A stretch of DNA of 64,000 bases from Carya illinoinensis (Eukaryota; Streptophyta; Magnoliopsida; Fagales; Juglandaceae), in assembly GCF_018687715.1 (NCBI RefSeq), contig NC_056757.1:5121501-5185500 (forward strand), given 5' to 3'. Shown here piece after piece: positions 47,569 through 58,756 of the stretch (positions within the stretch are counted from its first letter, which is position 1; every line of letters starts with the position of its first letter). Below the pieces are notes generated by a model. It searched no databases, was not told where the DNA came from, and saw only the letters and a program-made list of their open reading frames with translations. Both the position numbers and the translations under genes were made by a program.

Positions 47569-48094
47569 TGTTAGGGACCCCAGTCTTGTCTCTAACACTA
47601 AGGACCACAAGCTCGCCTTAGTGATGTTGGTGACTGAATGATCTTGCCAACTTGCTTGGTCTTCAACAAAGGATAGTGTTTGGATGGAGGAATGATAGCA
47701 GATATGGTGGAATTGGATAGGCTAAGTGTTGATTTGGTATGTTTAATGTAAGGTGGAATGACTTGATGGTTGCCCTTGATATTGGGGCCACTTGGATGAT
47801 GCTTAGGGTGGGAATGGTAAAGTGTAGCTAGGATTTTGGGTGGTGGCTAAGGGGGATTACGAAATTGGGAAGTGATGGATTATGGTTGGAGTGTAAAATA
47901 GATTGTTCCTTGACTTTAGGAATTGGCTAAGGTAAGATAGGGAATGTAGGATTTGGATAAGGTAAAAGGATGAGAATCTTTGGTAGGATTTGAAAAGATG
48001 GAGATGATTGAGGGAGAATTTCTAAGTTGTAGGAATCTATCAAGGAAAGAAAGGATTTCGGTTTTGGCAAGTGGAGAGGGTTTTTCTTGACTTG
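47569..48094 (-). repeat. Truncated 5' LTR of the antisense Gypsy derivative
   Basis: 526 bp remain of about 1480. It ends in the canonical CCCTAACA on the minus strand. Homology to the other LTR stops sharply at TTTTTCTTGACTTG, where the long-LTR family begins. Confidence 0.8.
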
Positions 48095-49739
48095 GGGTTG
48101 TGATACACACGCATCCAAAAATCCATTAACACCTAAAAATCTAGTTTTCAATTTCCAACACATGTATATGCATGCACCATGAAATGAAAATGACAAAACA
48201 AATTATCTAATAAACCCACATTATCTAAACATAAATAACTTTATCCTCAAATCTATCCGACTCCTAATTTCTCGGACTCAGTCTGGCACAACCAAACAAA
48301 TCATAATGTATTGTTAAAGTAAAAATATATTTAAATCTTAAAGGAAATTTGGAAAATATTTACGGCACTTTAAAGGTAAATTTCTGGAAAATTAAACATC
48401 AACTTTAACTCCCAAAAGTTAGCTTGAAAATAAACTACCAAAAATATAATTTTTTAGACTAAAATGGGTTTCGAAAAGAAGATGATTTTAAAGTGAAATT
48501 TTCAGATTAAAGTGCTGATTTGCTAGGATAAAATGAGAAGATTAAATCTGGAAATCGTGGGACTCATGACTGGAACACAAATCACCAAAATATAAGTTGA
48601 GGCTCACGGACAAAGTGCAAAAACAGAGGCACATCAAGGGCAACACAAAGCGTGGAAATGGAGCTAAAATTAGGCATGGTTTGAGGCCAAAATAACCGAA
48701 AATACAAGGGGTAAACACAAGCATGAACTCATGAAAATATTAGAGGGAAAACAAAGGAAAGCATAAAATGGCCAAGAAAATAAAGCATACTTTTAGGTAC
48801 AAAATAGGACATAAATTTCTAGGGAAACTAAGAAGAAAGCAGGGGTTTTACACCACAACCAAGAGCATGAAATTAATAGAGAAAATAAGAGGAAAAACCT
48901 GAGCTTGAAGGGCCTCACATTCGGATTTGCAAAAGGAGGGAAAAACAGGGGAAAAATATAAAACAATAGAGGAGATGAAAGTTTCGGTTTACAGGAAAAG
49001 AGAACCAAAAATAGAGGTTGAAATGGAGCTTTTACCAGTCGAAAATGGAAGAAGGAGCTTCGGTTCCAAGCTTGAAGATGAAGCATAAATTTTTCAAGGT
49101 AGGAGAAAAGCATTCGGCACAGTAGGGAAGGAAAAGAACAACAAATGAAGGAGAAGAAAAGAAGTAGCAGAGGCACACGACTTGAGGAAGGAGAAGACGA
49201 AAATGAAGAGAAGAGAAAGAAGGAAAAGAAACTGGAAAAGAGAAGAAGGGGGCCAGAGCAGGGAAGAATAAGGAAGAAGAAGAAGAAGAAGAAGAAGAAG
49301 AAGCAGCCCTAATGGTTGAGGGTTAAACGGCAACTTTAGGGAGAAAAATAAAGGGGCTGGGCTTCAATACACGGGCTGGGCTTGGAGGCCGAATGGGCTG
49401 GGCCCAAAAACAAAGGAAAACAAAGCTCAATCCGAAAATAAAGGTCTAGGAAAGGAAAAAGATATAATTAAAATAAATAAAAGCCAAGTAAAAATACTAC
49501 AACTCAATATTAATAAAATAAAATATTTAAAGTCCAACAATAGAATATTTTAAGCTAAAGAGAAATTTAAATGCAAAATAATAACTAATAACAAGAAAGC
49601 ATATTAAAATAATTTACACAACTTAAAATCATAAAATAAACCCAACAAATAACACATTAAATTTAAAACAAAAGAGCTAGAAACTATGATAAATAAAATA
49701 ATCATTCAATAAAAATACATGCAAAAATGGGGCATCACA
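48095..49739 (+). repeat. 5'-truncated copy of the long-LTR family
   Basis: The start (TTGTGATACACACGCATCC) aligns with position about 57598 inside the solo LTR at 56628-58756. Shared blocks include CACACGCA-CC-AAAATCCATT, GCATGCACCATG-AAATG, TCCGAC-CC--CTCGGACTCAGTC, and the terminal GGGCATCACA, here with a canonical CA end. About 970 bp of the 5' part is missing. A GAA trinucleotide run lies at about 49276-49305. The open frames in it are not conserved between the two copies and are not genes. Confidence 0.7.
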
Positions 49740-50897
49740 CTTATGGCAAGCATCCAGGCAATGGAACACCAAGCTTGTCAACTCTCTAGTCGAATTTGGG
49801 TTCACCCAATTCAAAGCAGATTACAGTCTCTTCACAAAAAGCACGCCCACTTCCTTCATGGCTTTACTCGTCTATGTTGATGATATCATTCTAATGAGTT
49901 CAGACACTAATTTGAGCACTGCTATGATGCAATTTTTGGAGACAAAATTCAAGATAAAGAATCTCGGCACACTTAACTACTTCCTTGGCATGGCAGTGGA
50001 ACGATCACAAGTTGGAATCCAACTTTGCCAGCGTAAATACGCACTGGATATATTGGCTGAAACAGGCTTATTGGCATCTAAGCCTTCTCCATTACCAATG
50101 GAGCCTAACATGAACCTCAAAAAGGGATGAAGGTGCACTCTTTCATGATCTTGCATTCTATCGTAAATTGGTTGGCAAGCTTCATTATCTAACCAATACA
50201 CGGCCAGACTTAAGTTACAGGTCAATTTACTTAGTCAATTCATGAAAACACCAAGAGTCCCTCATTATGATGCTGTCATCAAGGTTCTCAAGTATGTCAA
50301 GAGCACACTAGGGTAGGGCATCTTCTTCTCTGCTAGTTCAAAGATGAAACTCGTGCCTTACTCATATGCTAATTGGGCCAACTGCCTAGATACGTATAGA
50401 TCAACCACTGGATGTTGTGTGTTTATTGGCAACTCCCTTGTCTTCTGGAAGTCGAAGAAATAGAACACATCTCTAGGTCATCTACCAAATCTGAATACAG
50501 AGTCATGGCAGCAGCTATATGTGAACTCACCTGGCTCCGTCATCTACCAAATCTGAATACAGAGTCATGGCAGCAGCTATATGTGAACTCACCTGGCTCC
50601 GTTATCTGGTCAATGACTTATGTGTTTTCATCAAGGCACCAGCTACTCTGTATTGTGATAACTTAGCCGCCATGCACATTGCCGCGATCCCCATTTTTTA
50701 CAAGCGAACAAAGCACATTGAACTTGACTGCCATCTTGTCTAAGAGAAAATCTTAGCTAGTCAAGTGATTACTAATCATGTCTTCTCTTTTGCTTAACTG
50801 GTTGATTTACTCACAAAACGTCTCCATTCTCCCATGTTCAGTAGGCTACTATCCAAGATGGGAGTCATCAATATTTACTTTCCATCTTGCGGGGAGA
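49740..50897 (+). pseudogene. Copia C RT-RNase H remnant
   Basis: After the inserted element the Copia frame resumes with QASRQWNTKLVNSLVEFGF. It includes LLVYVDDIILMSS (intact Y-V-D-D, about 49867), a NYFLGMAVERSQ stretch, RSTTGCCVFIGNSLVFW and the RNase H STKSEYRVMAAAICELTWLR. The end contains KRTKHIELDCH and LLSKMGVINIY, then the purine tract at 50891. Stops (about 50128, 50461), frameshifts and an exact 62-bp tandem duplication (50478-50539 = 50540-50601) break it. Everything upstream of mid-RT is absent. Confidence 0.8.
50478..50601 (+). repeat. Exact 62-bp tandem duplication
   Basis: A 62-bp unit beginning TCATCTACCAAATCTGAATA and ending CACCTGGCTCCG is present twice head to tail without a visible mismatch. 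The length is not a multiple of three, so it shifts the RNase H frame. Exact identity implies that it is recent. Confidence 0.9.
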
Positions 50898-51135
50898 TGT
50901 TAAGATTACAAGAAGAAAATAATTGCAGGAAGAAGGATCCACCAGATGAACATGCCATGCACAAATAGAGGAATATAAATTTGTTGAAATCAGCTGTAAA
51001 TACAATTATTTTATTATTTTTACTCACTCCTTTGTATCTATAAATAGCACTAGGTACTTGTACGTATGCATGTAAGAATCACACAATAACATTTCTTTCC
51101 AATAACAACATTCTATTACGTCGTCTTCCACTCTG
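50898..51135 (+). repeat. 3' LTR of Copia C
   Basis: About 238 bp, homologous to 43465-43702 with scattered substitutions. It has the same TATAAATAGCACTAGG core. The right boundary is set by the end of homology. Confidence 0.75.
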
Positions 51136-53975
51136 CACTCACATTGCTTCATTGCATTTTTTCTTTTTGGCTCTACATCTGTACCTTTATCAATACACCA
51201 AGCTATCAGAATGAGTCATGTTCAGGTCAATTGTTGTGTCAACCCCAACTAAACCTCCTTGCACTACAAACTGCAGCTCATTCATGCACTGCCTACTGTG
51301 AAACCCCTCTTGTGAGCAGCAGCGAGCAGTTGAAATTATCATTCGCATCTTTCATCACGATCCTATAGGGTGAACTTCAACGATTCAATTCACCTTTAAT
51401 CCCCCCTGAATGTGCATCCATCAGCAACGTCGTCTTTGATTTCAATAGCATCTAATACTGGCTTATTATTATCAAAAGACTAGACGACTTTAATCATCTT
51501 TGCTGGAGACTTTTTCACCACATACTCGCAAACAACATTGATATGATAATACACATCAAAGCAATGTAGAAATTGGAACCGCTGATTGTTAAAGAAACCC
51601 AACCATTGATTCAAAAGCCCTAAGATTGTTAGATACTAATTTTGTTAAACCTTTAACCCTCAAGATCATAACATTTCACCACGCTTCCGAATCCGACATC
51701 CACGGTAGTCCACTCTATCAACACTAATCCAGTGGTAGACCTTTTCCTTTTGGCGGCTTCACTCATTTATCAATATTCAATGACTTAACATCATGCCTAC
51801 AAGTACCAAGGCATTTTAATCCAACCTATAGGTTGCCCTTTCCATGACTTGAACTTGTGACGTGGTTCCTGCTTTGATACTAGTTGTTAAACACCCAACC
51901 ATTGATCCAAAAGTCCTAAAATTATTAAATACTAATTTAATTTGATTAAGGCTTTTAACCAATGCACACTTAGTGACAATCCTCAATATATTGATTGCAT
52001 GATCGGTGTTGTTCAATGGCTTCTTGCTGCTTAACACAGAATACGTATACATACTTCAGAATAAAGATGATTGTATGTGTTATATGCGTGAGTTGCATGC
52101 ATGAATATCTCAAAGCTTGTTGCTCATGAAGCGTGTGATCAAGATGCAGGCATTCCATGAAAGTGATCACCTGAAACAACATTCGGCCTCCACTGTCTAC
52201 CCAACCTTAAGAAGGCATTCGGATAACAATAGCTAGAAGGGGTCATCATCGAAAAAAGAGGATCTTCCATTTCTCTCTCTCTAAATTCTCCATTGTCTCT
52301 TAAGACTAACCCAAACACTCCAGAGCGATCGACGGGGGTGGGAGTTTCGGCTCCCCCCTCTTTCCTTCCCCCTCCGTTTCTCTTTAATTTCTGTTTTCTT
52401 ATTTTTCATTTTCATTTATTTTGTGTTTTTAGGAAAATAAAGGGGAGTACCGACAAGGTTGCTTCCAGTCACCGATTGCCAACACGCTTCCCACTAAGAT
52501 GTTGGCCAGCTGCCGATCTTCAAGACAGCTGAATGTGATGGGTGTCAAACAGAGGGGAGTGTAGCCCGCACGTGCGGGACGGAGTCTCAGATTGTACCAA
52601 AGCGTGGTTGTCATGCGCCACTTAGGAGCCACTTCCTGACTCAAAACCTAACTTTTCTGGGACCTAAGACTCCAGAAGATCATCGACCGACCGTCGACTC
52701 TCCTCTAAGAGTGGTTTTGCTCTGCACGCACCACTTTTTTTTGTTTTTGTCCATCTATTTCCGTATTTTTTTCTAGTTTTGTTCTGTTGTCCTTGTTTAA
52801 ACCAAGCGGGGTGATGAGCTTTTTTGATCGGACACAACCTGGGGCTAGTGTTAGTGGAGTATGGCAGATGATGTTATGGCCGGTGGACGTTCGACTGACC
52901 TCTGCAATGGAGGTTGTGTGGTCCATATGCGAGCTGGGTACTCGTGCTGTTCTTAGGCTCCTGATGCTGACACCTGCAGTGGGTGTGTCATTGGGCTCAT
53001 GCCAATACTTGTATTTCTATTGTTTTGTTCTTTGTTTTATAGTGTAGTTTTTATGTAGTTTTATTAGTAAAATTTTAGGAATAGGCTTTAGGACTTAGTG
53101 TCCAAACCAATATTGTCTCATATTCCACCTCCTTAGGAGGATGGAGGGACTGGTCATTCTGTTTATACAGAGTGCTCTCTCTCTTCGGAGAGGTTTAGAA
53201 GTTAAGACAATGTCCGTCATATGTTCGGGATGCTCCAGAATAGATGCGTAAGTTGGCTTATAATCTGAATTTTTCAGTATTGATAAGTCACATTTATAAT
53301 TTTAATATGACGATTGAATTTCACATTTTAAAAAAATAATAATAATAAAATAAAATAAAATGATGCGGGCATTCCTGATAGGCAGCGAAGAGAAGCAAAG
53401 CCCCGGCCATATAATTGCAGCCCCGTTAGGACAATATCGTACCCCGAGAAATTCGCAAAAAATATGTCTCGTCCAAAGATTTGCAAATCCGGGAAAGTCG
53501 CGAGGTAAGTGTTTGATCAAGATGCTCGCATGTTTCCCGGTACAAATCATCCCGCTTATAACTCCATCAACAGAAGAGGAATTAAAGAGCTGCTTGGCAT
53601 GATACTCTATGGATATATATATAGCAATATATATTTATCAGCAGATATATAAGGGGAATTAGTCTATACAAAAATAATCTAAAATTTTAAGTAATTCTGT
53701 AATTAACTATTAATTCTTTTATTTTTAATAATTAAATTAATTATAAGTACTAATTAATCATCTTTTATTTTATCTCACAAAAGATAAAATTCTACTAATT
53801 ATCTCACAGATTAATGCGCCCGCAATTAACACACGTAGGATTAATTTCCAGTACTTCCGAGAGAAAATTAACCTACAGATCATGTTAGACTTCGTTAAGG
53901 ATTATAAGATTATTAGAACTGGGACAACAAATCCTCTACGTAACAACTTCTGACCTCTGCATGTCCGTCCTCCCT
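51136..53975. other. Spacer with coding-like scraps, Copia C to PHT1
   Basis: No complete gene. A minus-strand coding-like stretch sits at 51400-51600 (separate entry). Around 52300-53100 the sequence is more GC-balanced, with pyrimidine-rich and transposon-like wording, but the frames (52293-52532, 52787-53047) are not recognised. 53300-53975 is AT-rich and contains the PHT1 promoter region. I saw no GNATATNC (PHR1-type) motif in the 400 nt before the PHT1 start. Confidence 0.4.
51400..51600 (-). pseudogene. Unidentified coding-like fragment
   Basis: One minus-strand frame reads for about 65 codons with a single stop: QRFQFLHCFDVYYHINVVCE, then YVVKKSPAKMIKVV, stop (about 51481), SFDNNKPVLDAIEIKDDVAD. 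The composition (balanced charges, aromatic-rich first half) is protein-like and unlike the AT-rich surroundings. I cannot name the family. It lies on the same strand as the orphan exon at 43170-43298, beyond the nested retrotransposons, so the two may once have belonged to one gene; this is inference. Confidence 0.3.
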
Positions 53976-53978
53976 TTC

Positions 53979-53989
53979 TTATATATATT
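53979..53989 (+). promoter_or_regulatory. Candidate TATA box of PHT1
   Basis: TTATATATATT lies about 155 nt upstream of the ATG at 54143, giving a likely leader of around 120-130 nt. Confidence 0.45.
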
Positions 53990-54142
53990 GATCATAGCAA
54001 TTGATAATTAATTCGTAAGTACTCAATCCTCTGTATTCGTATTTCGTAGAGATCAAGAACCTGTTGTGAGAGACCGCTAATCAGCAGCAGAAGCAGAAGA
54101 TACTACAAGTTTAAGGGATTGAAATCCAAGGATTTCAACGCC

Positions 54143-55824
54143 ATGGCCAACGAGCAGAATGTCGTCCTGAGCACGCTAGACAAAGCCAAGACTCAGCTAT
54201 ACCACTTCACCACAGTGGTTATCGCCGGCATGGGGTTCTTCACCGATTCCTACGATCTTTTCTGCATCTCCCTCGTCACGAAGCTACTCGGTCGCATATA
54301 TTTTCACGTCGAGGGATCATCGAAGCCAGGTACTCTGCCGCCTAACGTCGCCGCCGCTGTTAATGGAGTCGCGTTCTGCGGAACCCTAGTCGGGCAGCTC
54401 TTTTTCGGTTGGCTTGGTGATAGGTTGGGTCGGAAGCGCGTCTATGGCATCACGCTCTTGCTTATGGTTGGGAGTTCCATTGGTTCTGGACTCTCGTTTG
54501 GGAGCTCCCCAAAGGCGGTGATGGCGACTCTGTGTTTTTTCAGGTACTGCCTAGGCCGGTTTGGTACGTGTCTGGTACTTGTCATTTTTCCTTGGTGTCA
54601 ACACTTCTAACTTGTTTTTTCAGGTTTTGGTTGGGGTTTGGTATCGGCGGAGATTACCCGCTCTCTGCAACAATCATGGCTGAGTATTCGAACAAGAGAA
54701 CTCGGGGGGCTTTCATTGCTGCAGTTTTCGCTATGCAAGGGTTTGGAATTCTCTGTGGTGGAACTGTGGCTATATTAGTTTCTACAATCTTTCGTGCTCT
54801 ATTCCCGGCCCACGCTTACTCCGTCGATCCTACCGGATCCACTGTCCCTCAGGCAGACTATGTATGGCGGATCATTCTCATGTTCGGCGCAGTCCCGGCC
54901 GCTTTGACGTTCTATTGGCGCATGAAGATGCCGGAAACCCCTCGTTACACTGCCTTAGTTGCCAAGAATCACCAGAAAGCATGCCAAGATATGTCAAAAG
55001 TTTTGAACATTGAGATTCAAGCAGTGAAGGAGGTGAAAGAGGAGGATCAGAAGGTCGTGGTGGTTGATCAAAGAAGCAATTCTTTCGGGTTGTTCTCCTC
55101 AGAATTTCTTGCTCGCCATGGGCTGCACTTGTTGGGGACGACAACGACATGGTTCTTGGTGGACATTGCATATTATAGTCAGAATCTGTTCCAAAAGGAC
55201 ATTTTCAGTGCAGTTGGTTGGATCCCTCCTGCAAAAACCATGAGTGCCCTTGATGAGCTCTTCAAGATTGCAAGGGCTCAAACCTTGATTGCTCTCTGCG
55301 GCACTGTTCCTGGATACTGGGTCACAGTTGCACTCATCGACCATATCGGACGTTTTGCGATTCAGCTAATTGGGTTTTTCTTCATGTCAGTTTTCATGTT
55401 TGCCCTAGCCATTCCTTACCAGCACTGGACACAAAAGGCAAACCATATTGGCTTTGTGGTAATGTATGCGCTAACCTTCTTCTTCGCCAATTTTGGGCCA
55501 AATAGCACCACGTTCATCGTGCCCGCGGAGATCTTCCCTGCAAGGCTTCGATCAACTTGCCATGGTATTTCGGCTGCTTCAGGGAAAGCTGGTGCAATTG
55601 TGGGAGCTTTTGGGTTCTTATATGCGTCACAGAATCAGGACAAGTCGAAGGCTGACCCGGGGTACCCTGCCGGAATTGGAATGAGAAACTCTCTCCTTGT
55701 GCTCGCTTTTGTCAATGTGCTTGGGATATTCTTCACATTCTTGGTGCCGGAGTCGAAGGGAAAATCGCTGGAGGAAATGTCGAGGGAGGAAGAAGGAGGT
55801 CAAGAGCAACCCAACAATGTTTAA
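54143..55824 (+). CDS. PHT1: High-affinity inorganic phosphate transporter, PHT1 family
   Basis: Exons 54143-54543 and 54624-55824 (intron 54544-54623, 80 nt, GT-AG, phase 2) encode 533 aa, typical for PHT1 plasma-membrane H+/phosphate symporters of the major facilitator superfamily. N-terminal TM1 has [19 protein letters not shown]. The MFS loop reads [14 protein letters not shown], the PHT1 signature [13 protein letters not shown] spans residues 142-154, and a long charged central loop (about 230-290) separates two sets of six TM helices. The C-terminal half has [20 protein letters not shown] and ends in a hydrophilic [12 protein letters not shown] tail. The start is the first in-frame ATG; the open frame extends to 54119 only through non-ATG codons. 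Reading through the intron would stop after about 20 extra residues, so splicing is required. Which PHT1 member it is cannot be decided without alignment. Confidence 0.94.
54544..54623 (+). other. 80-nt PHT1 intron flanked by direct repeats
   Basis: TGTTTTTTCAGGT occurs at both the exon1/intron junction and the intron/exon2 junction. The first ~30 nt of the intron (GTACTGCCTAGGCCGGTTTG) resemble the first ~30 nt of exon 2 (GTTTTGGTTGGGGTTTGG). The pattern fits an intron created by tandem duplication of an exonic AG|GT segment. It could also be retained similarity by chance. Confidence 0.6.
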
Positions 55825-56622
55825 ACAGCTTAAAACCATTCTTTTAATTCCTTGCAAAAAGCCTTGATTAATTAATTTGTCTTTTATTTTTGTTATCAAT
55901 CATGAGCAAATCATAAAATATATAGAGCTTGATTTTAATTTATTTGTCAGTTTGATTTGATTATAAATTTACAATCTAGCTTAGCAGCTGTTCTTATGAT
56001 ATTTATATATGTAATTTCGACTAAATTTTGCCAAATTAATATAATTTCGAGCTTTGATTAATACATCGATCGATCAGTACATGAAAATGATGAAATCCGA
56101 CCTTACAGGAAAAGTTTGGAACTTGCTGCAGTTTAGAAATATTAATTTCTTTATTTTATTTTCTTTTAATTTTCTTAGAAAATTATAGTATCGATTTAAT
56201 TTTAATTTGCTATTGCGCATGCTTGTGAAAGAAATCTCGTTTTGATTTTCACTTACGATCAAACAGATCGAAGAAAATTGTTGTCAAGTTTATATATATA
56301 TATATGCTAATTATAAAACTCAATATAATATAATTTCCTTTATTTCTTGCTAATTAATTCCTAGAAGAAAAGAACTAACATTAATTACAGTCCTTATAAA
56401 ATTTTCAAGTATGTGCGTGCGTTACATATGCTTGGCTTATATGCATGGTACGTATAAGTATTAATATTTAAGCAGCTGCCTGCCTGTGGGGAGTTCTTGA
56501 TCATCATCATCATCACCATCTGATTCTAGAAGGGGTTGAGAGTTCTTGCCATTTTATTTTATTTTATTATTATTGCACCAAACAATGATGGGTCCAATTA
56601 TATAGGAATTTAACCATATATA
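55825..56622. other. PHT1 3' flank
   Basis: AT-rich with a short TA run (about 56293-56304) and a CAT-repeat (about 56502). It holds the probable PHT1 3' UTR. No gene is seen. Confidence 0.55.
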
Positions 56623-56627
56623 ATAGT

Positions 56628-58756
56628 TGTGACGCCCCCAAATCTCCACGCACGGACACGGAAAAATCGAGACGTTCGGATGATGACATCACGGGTCACC
56701 ACCCTAACGACGTGTGCCAAGTATGTGCAAAGGCAACAAAGTGCATGAGAAAAACGCAGCAAAAAGCAAGTCAGTACCAGAATTTTTCTTATTTAATACA
56801 AAGCTATTCCAAAACGTGCATAAATAAAATATTACAAAACACGCATATAATATAATATCAAAAACAAAGCATCACATCAGCAACCCGGCAGAGCCGCATC
56901 CTCGGGCTCAGCCTCCTCCTCCTCATCCTCGAACTCTGCACCAAAAGCTACGGAACCAAAAATGGTACCGCAGGTAAGCAAAACCCAAACACCACCAGAT
57001 AAAAACACATAGAACTCAAACAACATGGATGCAAGAAAAGCCAATGCACATGTCCCGCAAAACCACATTTTTACCACGCACGCCAAAAACCCATTTGACC
57101 CAATAAAAACATATCCTTAAAAACAATCCTCGCCATTATCTCAGATAATAGCCCAAACCACCATTTTCCCAGAAAATGGATCAAAAGCCTCAAAACCAAA
57201 ACTCGTCATTTTCCCAGAAAATGTCCCACATCCGAAAACCATAAAAACAAACCGGTTATGCATGCACCATGATCTCCCCTAAGGATCATCCGCACACCCT
57301 GGCTCTGTGCCACACCGCAGGTAACGACTACGCATGTGACACCTAAACGAGCGATGCCCAGACTCGCGCCCTGCGCGTACCTGGTCAGGCCATCCTCTAG
57401 CCCTCGCCAGCGAAGGGCCACGGAGTTGGTGAGTAGAGCGATGCCCAGACTAGCGCCCCGCGCGTACCTGGCCGGGCCATCCTCTAGCCCTGCTCCCGTC
57501 GTCGCCCAGCGACAACTCAGGCGACGTCACTCAGTATTATCCACTCCCGAGTGACCAGAGGAGCTCCATCGAGATAATAACTCATCCCGGCTTGGGCTCG
57601 TGAGACACACGCACCCGAAAATCCATTCACGCCAACAAAACAGGCTTTCTCAAATAAAATAAAATACACGCGCATGCACCATGCAAATGCAATTATCAAC
57701 GCACAAAACAAACAACCAACCATGAAACAATAAATCAAGCAACTCCGTCTTCCATCCATCCGACCCCCGAACTCCTCGGACTCAGTCCGGAATCAACCAA
57801 CCAGCAGATAAAATAAATTGAATGAGCGATATATATTTAAATCTGAAAATAGGGTTTGGAAACTACTTACAGCGCTATGCGGTAATTTTAGGAAACACCC
57901 GGCGTTGTAAACGGCGGAGAAAAAGCAACGTTATAGTGAAAAATTACTGTGGCCGTGGGTTGTGAAATACCCACTTTTGAACGGGGACAAACCAGGACTT
58001 GAGATCGATAGGGAATGGTCTAGGGATGATTGTGAAGCTATTGGAAGTGGTGGTTGGCCGTGGGTGGCGGCGAAAACGCCGGAAAGAGGCCGGATTTCCC
58101 AAAAAGGAAAGCTAGCTCGTGGGAGCTGTTCCGGTGGTCATTGGAGGTCGGAAATAGGTGGGTTAAGACGGCAAGGGACCGGTGATGAAGTGGTGAAGAA
58201 ATGGTGGCCGGAGGTGGAGCAACGGCGGCGGATCGAAGCAAAAACCGTGCAGGCTTTGAAGGGCTTTTCCGGCCAAACGGCCTGCCGGATGGGGGTGGGT
58301 TTTGGTGGGAAGGTGCACCGGAGGGAGACGAGTCGACCGGTGCCTGCGGTGAGCCGGACGGCGGCGGTTCGAGGGTGGGAAGCTTTCCGGTGTGAGAGAG
58401 GAGGAGAGAGAGAGAGGGACGGGGGGTCAAGCGGGAAGGAGAGGAAAAAAAAGAAAAAGAAAGAAAAAAGAGAAAAAGAAAGGAAAAAGAAAAAAGAGAA
58501 AAATGAATAAAAGAAAAAGGAAAAAGAAAAGAGGTGTAGGGAAAGAAGATGAGGTCTAATCTTCATTTTGAGAAAACAACACTAAACCGCCGCAAAGATA
58601 TTAAAAACTGCAAACAACTAAAAGAAATAAAACACAACATCAATTAAATTAAAAACTAATTTTAAAACACAATAATTTAAAATAAATAAGCTAATATATT
58701 AATTAAAATAAAAACAACCATTTTAACGAAAATACAAACAAAAACGGGTCATCATA
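56628..58756 (+). repeat. 2.1-kb solo LTR of the long-LTR family
   Basis: It starts TGTGACGCCCCCAAATC and ends GGGTCATCATA. The exact 5-bp ATAGT duplication flanks it at 56623-56627 and 58757-58761. The relative at 49739 ends in ATCACA, so the terminal TA is probably a decayed CA. No internal region or second LTR adjoins it, as expected after LTR-LTR recombination. A near-duplicate internal segment containing GAGCGATGCCCAGACT-GCGCC recurs about 90 bp apart (57350 and 57437). The open frames at 57962-58566 on both strands are G/A- or C/T-rich composition artefacts. Confidence 0.75.
57350..57495 (+). repeat. Two-copy ~90-bp tandem repeat in the solo LTR
   Basis: GAGCGATGCCCAGACT, GCGCCC-GCGCGTACCTGG and GGCCATCCTCTAGCCC recur in the same order with a ~90-bp offset. 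It lies in the GC-richer part of the LTR and is absent from the truncated copy at 48095. Confidence 0.7.

Larger units (their letters stand above)
43703..48094 (-). mobile_element. Antisense Gypsy derivative with gag and protease only
   Basis: Read on the minus strand: a truncated 5' LTR (48094-47569); a TTGGTGCTTTCATTGAGAG primer-site-like segment just after it (about 47565-47547); gag and protease (47238-45294); a purine tract GAAGAGAGGGGGAA (45197-45184); and a full 3' LTR (45183-43703, about 1481 bp, TGATAGGACC...CCCTAATA). The purine tract lies about 110 nt after the protease frame, so there is no RT, RNase H or integrase. The element is non-autonomous by structure. The 5' LTR loses about two thirds of its length at 48094, where another element starts abruptly. 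Confidence 0.8.
43465..51135 (+). mobile_element. Copia C, nested and internally deleted
   Basis: Homologous LTRs begin TGTTAAGATTACAAGAAG at 43465 and 50898; the right one is preceded by a purine tract CGGGGAGA. Each carries TATAAATAGCACTAGG and ends near GTCGTCTTC-x-ACTCT. Between them, only RT-RNase H (49740-50890) remains of the Copia body. The rest was replaced by two other elements (43703-48094 and 48095-49739) and deletions. The right end, near 51135, and the target-site duplication are uncertain. Confidence 0.75.

Noticed and set aside
48793..49333. 127-aa and 79-aa Leu/Phe/Ser-rich minus-strand ORFs
   Set aside because: These are products of a (GAA)n/AG-rich tract in the truncated LTR; low-complexity translation.
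53360..53602. 80-aa ORF upstream of PHT1
   Set aside because: No family resemblance, overlapping open frame on the opposite strand, and AT-rich surroundings; no support for a gene.
54119..54610. Separate 163-aa ORF overlapping the PHT1 start
   Set aside because: It is PHT1 exon 1 read through the 80-nt intron; the last ~20 residues are intronic and the first codon is not ATG.
57962..58566. 182-aa plus-strand and 130-142-aa minus-strand ORFs inside the solo LTR
   Set aside because: G/A- and C/T-biased composition with a polybasic or Phe/Ser tail; not conserved in the related copy at 48095-49739.
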